From Tetradesmus obliquus (Eukaryota > Chlorophyta > Chlorophyceae > Sphaeropleales > Scenedesmaceae), in NCBI GenBank assembly GCA_030272155.1, contig CP126202.1, forward strand, positions 4,237,501 to 4,301,500: DNA of 64,000 nucleotides. Direction: 5' to 3'. A program made the translations under genes and the position numbers. Positions 56,637-64,000 of the stretch are shown here, piece by piece. Positions within the stretch are counted from its first letter, which is position 1. Each line of letters begins with the position of its first letter. Below the pieces are notes generated by a model that worked only from the letters and a program-made list of their open reading frames with translations, did no database searches and was not told the origin of the DNA.

Positions 56637-57099
56637 GCTCGTAGTACAGCACCAGATGGGATCGCCGTGTTTACGCTTCAGGCGAAACTTGAATTATTAT
56701 ATCAGCAGGGTAAAGTTATGTGTGTCACGTGCACACATGAGTGCATGTTCCCTGCCCGTGGCGCTGCAAGCACCTTCGTCAACTACGCCAGCATGGATTA
56801 CCGTGCTGTGCACTGCTAGCGCAGCCATGAAAGACAATCTTGGCCTATTTAACTGCGTGAACATTAAGTTTTACAATTCAGTCTGCCAGTTTGCTCACAG
56901 AGTCATGAAATGCATCTGACAAGGTTCAAACATGAAGATGTGACAGCTCAGCTCAGCTGAAGTTCAGATCGTGTCGCTGTTGAATGGAAGGTGAAAGAAC
57001 GTGATCGAGCGGCATTCGAGTTCAGGAGGCACCACCAGCAACACCTATCTTCTGGCCCAGCAGGCCGATGCGGTGCGGTCCAGCTTATTGAACATCAGT
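56637..57099. promoter_or_regulatory. Divergent promoter region, ApaG gene and CAP-D2
   Basis: The 463 bp between the two ATGs (56636 minus, 57100 plus) must hold both promoters and 5' UTRs. An AT-rich patch (TTGAATTATTATATCAGCAG, about 56690) lies some 50 bp upstream of the ApaG ATG. The sequence GCTCAGCTCAGCTGAA near 56950 is a small repeat. No motif is assigned with confidence. Confidence 0.4.
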
Positions 57100-60000
57100 A
57101 TGCTTGTAGAGTTTGTAATACCGAAGCAGAAGGGCCGTGTAGGGCTGCAAGAGGTCAGCCTCAACCATGGGGATGTTGCAGGTGAGCACAACATGGCAGG
57201 CCAAGCAGCAAGCAACAGCAACAGCGTTCAACCTCAGCAGGGATCCCGTTGAATTAAATGGCACACCGCAGATATCCTGGATGATCTGAGCGATCATGAT
57301 GCACTGTACATCGCGGAAGACGCCAACTATGAACGCTGCGAGGAGCTGGCAAGGTAAGCACGCTGCTGTGCTGCTGCAGCATCGCTGCGCTGCTGTCCAT
57401 CCTAAACAGGTATGCTGCATCGCACCACAAGCCTTGAGCTCAATACAGTGTGCTGATGCAACTGTTGCAGGGGCTTCTTGCAGTTGCACCCCAGGCAGCG
57501 TGCCAAAACCGTGGACGTCCTGGCAGCAAACCTGAGCATGCTGTGCAGCTCAGCCCAGGGCCTACTGTCCAGCCAGGAGGCTGTACAGGCAGATGCAGTA
57601 CTGCTGCACAAGAACGGCCTCAGGATGCTGGTGCACCTGCTGCACGTGATCGCCATGCAAGCAGACAAGGATGCACAGCAAGCGCAAGGGGCAGAAAACG
57701 CAGCAAAGCCCAAAGCAGCAGGTACCCGGTGGGGGCGCTGCAGGCATTCATGCAATATTGCAGGCTCACATATGCACTTTCTTGAAGCTGTCGCTGCTTG
57801 CACGCTGCCATGTTGGTGCCTGCTGGTATGCATGCTTGCAGCAGCAGTTTCTTCCCGTAACGCATGCACCTGTGTGACTGCAGGCCGCGGCCGCAAAGCA
57901 GCAGGAGCTGATGACGACAGCTGGGACTGGCAGCACAGCAGGCAGCGCGTGCTGCTCGCTGTGCGGGAGCTGCTGCTGCTGGACCTCAAAGCTCTTTTCA
58001 GGGGCCTAGCAGCAGCAGAGCAGCTGATCAACCTGGCAATGGAGCTGGTGAGTGTCATATCAATCACACGAGGCCGTTGCTGCCATGCAGCGGCAATGAG
58101 CGCCCAGCTGCAGGAATGAGCACCAGCATGTTTGCTGTGTCGGGCTGTGGCAGCAACAGGCAGGGCGTCTGATTGCTGCACTTAGAGGCTGTGCAGGCAG
58201 TAAGGCAGGTGTTGAGTGTGGTAGCCACACAGACAGCAGCCTACATGTAGCTGGCCAACAGCAGCAGCCATGACTGTCGCTCCACACAACAGCACGATCT
58301 GCTGCAATCACACCTGCTCTTCCGCCTCTGTCCTGCAGGCGCTACAAGGCCTGGAGTGCCCAGCAGTGGAGAAGCAGGAGTCAGCTTGGCCTGCTTGCAG
58401 GGATGTGCTGGCGCGCGGTGCTGTGCTGTACCAGCAGCTCGACTTTGTGGCAGCTGCACTCATGGAGCGCGCACGCAAGCACGAGCACGTGCCTAAGCTT
58501 GCGGCGCTGATTGCAAAGCATGCAGAGGAAAAGTGCAATAGCACGCAACTGGTGAGGAAGGAAATGGTACATTGGTACCATCAGCTGCAGCATGCATATG
58601 TAGGCATCGCACACTTCTTTCTGCAGCACAGGCAGCAGCAAGCAGCCGCTGCCGTGCATTTGTGTGATGGTGGCACCAGTGGACATTCACATAGCATGGG
58701 AGCCGGCATTGCTAGAGCGCAGCTGCAGCCTTGCATGTCACACAACAGGACGATGCATGCGCTGGCACGCTGATGCGCCGTTGAAGCAAGCACAGCAACC
58801 AGACAATCTGAACCCTGCAAACACTTTGTCACCACACCTGCAGACTGTACACCTTCTGGCCGAGTTCTGCCGCACAGCCCCCGAAGACTACGATGCACAG
58901 TACGCCACCAACCAGGTGTCAGTGCGCCTGGCAGGCGATGTCGTGGCCTGCCTGGCTGAGCTGCAGCCCAAAGTGGTGTCAAACTGCATCAGCCAGCTGC
59001 GGCCTTACCTGGGCTGCGCAAAGGCGTACTGCCTGCGCGGCTCGCTGCTCGCTGCTGTGGGGAGCATCCTGGTCCAGGTACGTGCTGACTCTGCAGTCTG
59101 TATGAAAATTCCATGTTTACCTCTACCCCTTTGCAGTTATCTTCAATGCTGCCACCTGGCGGTACAGTGAGTGGGACATGTAGCGTGTTTGAATGTGTCG
59201 GTTGTACCAGCGCGAGTGAGCTTGCACAAAGGCACCAGCGATGCACTCCATGTGAAGCAGCTGCAGAGGGCCGCCGCTGCGGCACAACAGTGTTGCTCCG
59301 CACCCCTCTTCTCCCAGCTTGCACTTTGTTGTATTCAATCACTCCCTCACCTGATTGTCAAAAATGTTAGGCACTGTCAGCTCCCATCTTGCTGTACACT
59401 CCATTGTTGCCGCCTTGCCAACGTGCCAGGTGTTCCCCACTGACGCGCTCAGCAGCAGCCTGGGTGAGGGCGCTGCTGCGGCCCACCTGCGCAGCAAGGA
59501 GGCCCTGCTGGCGCTGCTGCATGAGCGCGTGATGGACAAGGTAGGAGGAGCTGAGGCCGCTACAGCCACAGTGGCAGCAGCAGCAGCAAGCATGGCAGCT
59601 GCTAGCAAGGTCGCCAGTATACCTGCTACAAACAATGGCTTGCCCACGGCGGCAGTAAGAACAGCCCCACTTGTTTTTCCGTAGTTGTCCAAGCCTATGT
59701 TGACAAGGCGTCGGTGTTATGGGCTGTGCTTGGCTCACCGCGCGTGTTGCTGTGTGTGCAGGTGGCGTTTGTGCGCCAGCGCGTGATGCAGACATGGGGC
59801 AAGCTGGTTGAGGAGAGCTGCGTGCCGCTCAGCCACTGGAACAGCCTGCTAGGGCAGGGTAAGCACTATAGGCTGCAGGACCCATTGTTGGATTGGCAGC
59901 TAATGGACATCAATGCAAGTTTGTTGGGCATGGCCTCTGTGCGCGTGTGCGCACCTCTGCACATAGTACAGCCGGTTGCGTGCTGGCCAAGCGCAGGCAA

Positions 60001-63000
60001 TATAATTAAATTGTGCCGACGACATCCGTCTGGCTGCCTGCTGCCGCTGTTATGGCGGCGACGCGGCACTGCAACGCTGAACCTAATATCACATTGCAAT
60101 GCTGCTGCTATGAGTGATACTGTCGCTTATCCTGTGTGCTTCCTCTCGCTCTGCAGCCATTGGAAGGCTGGAGGATGAGAGCCAGCTGGTGGTGAAGGCT
60201 GCGCTGCAGCTGCTGCACCGCATGGTGCACCAGGGCATCTTCCAGCCCCCCCTCAGGCCGCAGGTGTACCTCAACACGCTGCGCAAGGCAGAGGCTGAGC
60301 TGGAAGCCCTGCTGCCCAAGCGGCAGGAGGAGGATGAGGAGGCAGAGGGAGAGGCGGCAGGCGAGGATGGCGCGCAGTGGCAACCGATCCAGGTGCGGCG
60401 ATGTGTTGAGAGTGCCTGCCCAAGTTCTTTGGTATTGGGTTGTTCGTCCATAGCCTGTGCTGAAACTGCTGGAGCCTGTGAAGCTGGCCATTCGTCTGCG
60501 ATTTGCAACAGCGTGCGCGGGTTGATGACCTGGTTCTGACCCGGCAATGTGCACATTCTTGCTGCTGCAGATCAAGGAGGAGCCAGTGGAGGGCGAGCAG
60601 CCACCTGCTGCTGAAGAAGATGCTGACAGCAGCAGCCCTGGTGAGCTTGCCGGGCATCTTTGTCATCTGCATGTGCCTGCTCGCCTGCTGCTTTGGCTGC
60701 ATATGCAATCCTGCTCGTACCTTCATGCAGTGAAGCGAACGTTCCTGCATGCTGTACCGTTCTCTGCTAACAATGGCTGCAGTGCAGGCCACTGGATGGC
60801 ACCGTTCACCTCTTGCCTGCCATGGGTTGCGTATGTGTGCACTGCAGCCGCCGCCAGCAACGAGGCAATCATCCAGCGTCTGCTAATGCAGTGCATGATG
60901 CTATATGTCTGCACTTACTTGAATCCTGCACTAAGTCATGCACATGCCTCTCCCAGCCACGAGGCAGCCATCCAGCGGCGGCGCACCATGTGTGCCAGCC
61001 TCAAGGAGGGTGTGTCTTCCTGCAGTGCATGCTTCTCGATGGTCCCGCTTGCTCACTGCCTATATGCGTTCATGCACATGCAGCCGGCCCCAGCAACGAG
61101 GGCAGCCATCCAGCGGCTGCGCACCACGTGTGCCAGCCTCAAGGAGGGCGTGTCCTTCTGCAGTGCATGCTTCTCGATGGTCCCGCTTGCTCACTGCCCA
61201 TGTCGTTCATGCATGTGCAGCCGGCCCCAGCCACGAGGCAGCCATCCAGCGGCTGCGCACCACGTGTGCCAGCCTCAAGGAGGGCGTGTCCTTCTGCAGT
61301 GCATGCTTCTCGATGGTGCCGCTTGCTCACTGCCCATGTCGTTCATGCACATGCAGCCGGCCCCAGCAACGAGGGCAGCCATCCAGCGGCTGCGCACCAT
61401 GTGTGCCAGCCTCAAGGAGGCCGTGTCTTCCTGCAGTGCATGCTTATTGATGCTCTGTCTTGCTCACTGCCTATATGCGTTCATGCACATGCAGCCGGCC
61501 CCAGCAACGAGGCAGCCATCCAGCGGCTGCGCACCATGTGTGCCAGCCTCAAGGAGGGCGTGTCCTTCTGCAAGCGCCTGGAGGCAGCGCTGCCGCAGCT
61601 GCAGCTGCTGCTGGCCAGCCCACAGGCGGGCGTGGTGCACGACGTCATCATCTTCCTGACGCTGAGCAAGTGAGCTGGGCTGCGCTGGCACTTGCACCAC
61701 CATACACCGCAGTGCACTGTGTCTGGGTGTAATGCTGCTGATGGCGTTTCTGTCAGCAGCTACCATGCGGTGAGTATGCAGCTGTTGTGTGGTTGCCAGC
61801 TGCCTGATGCCGATCGTCTGCTGCCGTGTCAGCCTCTGCTCTGCTGGCCTAGGATCCAGCGCCTGCTGTCTGCTGTGCAGCGCTTTGATATGTGTTTTGC
61901 TGCGCTCTCACCTTGCCTGCCTATGCTGCGCTTGCCTCTGCTGCTGCAGGAAGTTTGAGCTGCCTGGGGCGGACAAGGCGCTGCGGGGCATGTGGCCGCT
62001 GGTGTTCAGCAAGCATGAGCCAGTGCGGCAGTCAGTGCTGGACAGCTGGCACATCCTGCACCTGCACGACAAGCAGGTCAAGCAGCAGGTGCGCCTTCAG
62101 ACTGGTGTAATGTGCTGCATGACTTGCGCGTTGATACCTGCCAGGCACCAGCTTGCCGGGGTATGCGGCAGGAGCCTGCATACATGCCCTGCCGCGGCCG
62201 ACGCCTGCAACGATCGCTGTATTCACACTTTGTGGGAACCTGACCCGTGGTGTTGGTTTTGTATACCTCTGAAGTGCTGCTGCTCTTGCTGCTGCTGCTG
62301 CTGCTGCTGCTGGTGATCGCCAGCTGGAGGAGCTGCTCACACAGGTCATCCCAGGCAGCAGCCTGTCTGAGCTGACAGCACTGGAGTGCATCATCGCCTC
62401 GCTGCTGCAGCAGGGCAAGCTGGCAGCCAGCACAGCGTCAGTGATGTATGGCCTGATGGTGCGCAACATCTGCGAGTACTACACACAGCTGGAGCAGCTG
62501 CCGGCAGCTGCCCTGCTGCCCCCTCTAGATGCTGCTGCTGCTGCTGGTGGTGATGACAGTGAGGATCGCATGGAGACAGATGGCGAAGCACAGGATGCTG
62601 CAGCAACGCCAGGCTCTGCAGCGACAGCAGCGGCTGCTACAGCAGCCGTGCTGCGCAGGACGCTGCGGCACTACTTCACGCTGCTGTCCATGCTGACAGC
62701 TGCGCAGCCATCGCTGCTGGAATCGCAGTATGTGCCTGCGCTTCTGGAGATTGGCTTCTCACTCAAGCTTGCGGTGAGTGCTGGGCAGCCACAGACTGTA
62801 GCAACCTGCCGCCTCTGTCAGAATTCCTGTTGAAACATGCTACCACACCAGCTGCAAGATAAGAACTCTTGCTGGGATGTGAAGAATGCATTGATGAGCT
62901 GTGGCTGGCTGCCATCCTTTTGAACTGCAGGATGTCTGGGCAGCAAAGCACTTTACCTCACACATGTTGCCATGATGTTGCGTTGCAAGCAACCTTCCCT

Positions 63001-63978
63001 TTCTGCCTTTGTGTTGCTCTCACTATCACCATCTGAACTGCAGGATGCCTGGGTAGCACGCCACGCCTGCCTGGCCCTGCGCTATGCAGCAGTGCACCTG
63101 ACACCCTCCAGCAGTATCCAAGCAGCAGCGGTTACGCCAGCAGGCACACTGGGAGGAGCATCAGCAGCCAGCAGTGCCAGCAGCAGCCTGCCAGGCTCCG
63201 GCAGGGATGCCATAGAGCCGCAGCAGCTGCAGCAGGTGCTGGCAGCACTGGTGCGGCTGCTGGTTGCAACGCCGCCACCTGGCATGGCAGCCAACTGGCC
63301 ATCTGCTGCTGAGGCTGCTATTGCTGCGCTGTATGCGCTGAGCCCGCAGCCCCAGGAGCTTCTGGCGGCTGTGCTGCAAGCAATGTTTGTGCGCTGCAAG
63401 CCAGGTGCGCGGGCGGCGCTTGCTTCATGTTGTACACCTGACTAGCATAGCAGGCCCTGGTCTGTTTGCCTGTGCAACATTGCTTGCTACAATACTGTAT
63501 TGTGGATGAGCATGGTTAGTAATTGCCCTCTTGTGCTGCGCTTCGGCTGGCACTTTCTGGATGCATCCAGTGACGTTTTCATCTGCCGCCTCATATGCGC
63601 TGTGTTGTGTACTGCTGCGCAGGTGGCAGCAGCAGCTCTGACGCTACCGTAGGCGGCTTCTCTGCAGCTGCGCTGGCGCGCTTCTTCTTTGCCCTCGGCC
63701 GCGTAGCATTACAGCACCTGCTGTGCATTGAGCAGATCGGCAAGTCCATCCGTGCTGTGCGCCTAGCTGGCGACAGGTTCGCTGCAGAAGCGGCAGAGAA
63801 GCAGCGAGAGGCGACTGCTGCAGCAGCAGCTGTAGGAGCTGGCAGGAAGAGCAGCGCGCGCGGACCTGCGCAGCAGCAGCAGCAGCAGCAGGACAACGAC
63901 ATTGGGGCGCTGCTGGGTGCTGGTTCTGTTGCTGCTGATGCTGAGCTGGACTCCTTGGCAGAGGCAGCAGAGGCGCAG
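57100..63978 (+). CDS. CAP-D2: Condensin I/II HEAT subunit CAP-D2 (partial at right edge)
   Basis: Fifteen exons join in phase: 57100-57181, 57272-57353, 57471-57721, 57884-58047, 58339-58551, 58844-59077, 59430-59540, 59762-59858, 60157-60392, 60571-60640, 61495-61669, 61950-62088, 62324-62773, 63044-63404, 63623-63978. They give 1007 residues and the frame continues past the window. CAP-D2 links the condensin HEAT subcomplex to SMC2/SMC4 during chromosome compaction. Recognisable parts are MLVEFVIPKQK, NGLRMLVHLLHVIAMQ, WDWQHSRQRVLLAVRELL, FVRQRVMQTWGKLVEESCVP, RFFFALGRVALQHLLCIEQI and DNDIGALLGA, in the order known for the family. Acidic linkers (EEDEEAEGE) separate helical HEAT repeats. 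Exon 11 has five acceptor-side copies upstream. The start at 57100 is the first ATG giving the N-terminal FVIP motif. Confidence 0.85.
60845..61494 (+). repeat. Five acceptor-side tandem copies of CAP-D2 exon 11 start
   Basis: The first 65 or so bases of exon 61495-61669 (acceptor, then codons for NEAAIQRLRTMCASLKEGV) recur upstream at about 60850-60890 (NEAIIQRLLMQC, degraded), 60955-61012, 61083-61150, 61220-61283 and 61364-61432. Spacing is 130-145 bp. The intron between is also copied (CTTCTGCAGTGCATGCTTCT, TTGCTCACTGCC). The copies keep ATGCAG acceptors; most keep the frame to EGVSFC but have no donor, except that AAGGAGGGTGTGTC at about 61005 offers a GT. Confidence 0.85.
62925..62965 (+). 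repeat. Acceptor-side copy of CAP-D2 exon 14 start
   Basis: TGAACTGCAGGATGTCTGGG (62922-62941) repeats TGAACTGCAGGATGCCTGGG at the real exon 14 acceptor (63034-63053), about 112 bp upstream. Similarity fades within 20 bases after the acceptor. Confidence 0.65.
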
Positions 63979-64000
63979 GTGTGGTTGCTGCTGATTGCTG

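Overview
The window looks like nuclear DNA of a green alga. Genes are built from many short exons with GT-AG introns, CAG/CTG repeats are very frequent, proteins are rich in Ala, Gln and Ser, and TGTAA-type motifs (the usual chlorophyte poly(A) signal) lie downstream of several stop codons. Gene content is plant-like: a plastid-type diaminopimelate epimerase, a GC1/SulA-like epimerase-family protein and a WS/DGAT-type acyltransferase. A chlorophycean such as a Scenedesmus/Tetradesmus relative is my inference, not something the sequence proves. All exon structures below were built by hand from splice sites and reading phase. For nine of the twelve gene models the exons add up to a complete frame from ATG to stop; the WSD model also closes but with a weak first exon, and the two models at the window edges are partial.

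Layout: (1) left edge to about 5.4 kb, minus: helical-bundle plus WD40 protein, running off the left end. (2) 6.96-8.95 kb, plus: Nnf1/PMF1-like kinetochore protein. (3) 10.4-19.1 kb, plus: 21-exon, 1201-residue coiled-coil protein resembling the ZYP1 synaptonemal-complex filament. (4) 21.65-25.65 kb, minus: Agenet/Tudor (EMSY-like) nuclear protein. (5) 26.0-27.9 kb, plus: SprT-like metalloprotease. (6) 29.4-31.3 kb, plus: Lifeguard/BI-1 membrane protein. (7) 33.3-36.7 kb, minus: DapF. (8) 38.2-43.2 kb, minus: CDK7/CDKD-like kinase with a 760-residue tail. (9) 44.0-47.6 kb, plus: GC1/SulA-like protein. (10) 48.5-51.9 kb, plus: WS/DGAT-type acyltransferase. (11) 54.4-56.6 kb, minus: ApaG-domain protein. 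(12) 57.1 kb to right edge, plus: condensin subunit CAP-D2, running off the right end. Several neighbours act in chromosomes or the cell cycle (kinetochore, synaptonemal complex, SprT, CDK7, condensin), but they are separate transcription units with no sign of an operon.

The most unusual property is shared by all twelve genes except the ApaG gene. Short pieces of exon that span one splice site, or one gene end, are tandemly copied into the adjoining intron or flank. Copies spanning an acceptor always lie upstream of the true exon, and copies spanning a donor or the stop codon always lie downstream. Examples are seven extra copies of a 108-bp exon segment in gene 1, five extra acceptor copies in CAP-D2, four in the EMSY-like gene, two donor copies in the Lifeguard gene, and terminal-exon copies in DapF and the EMSY-like gene. 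Some copies are intact and phase-compatible and could be spliced in; others are frameshifted. The rest of the window holds a candidate MITE, a hairpin-bearing repeat family inside a DapF intron, minisatellites, and intergenic stretches where I see no gene. I found no tRNA, rRNA, CRISPR array or autonomous transposon.
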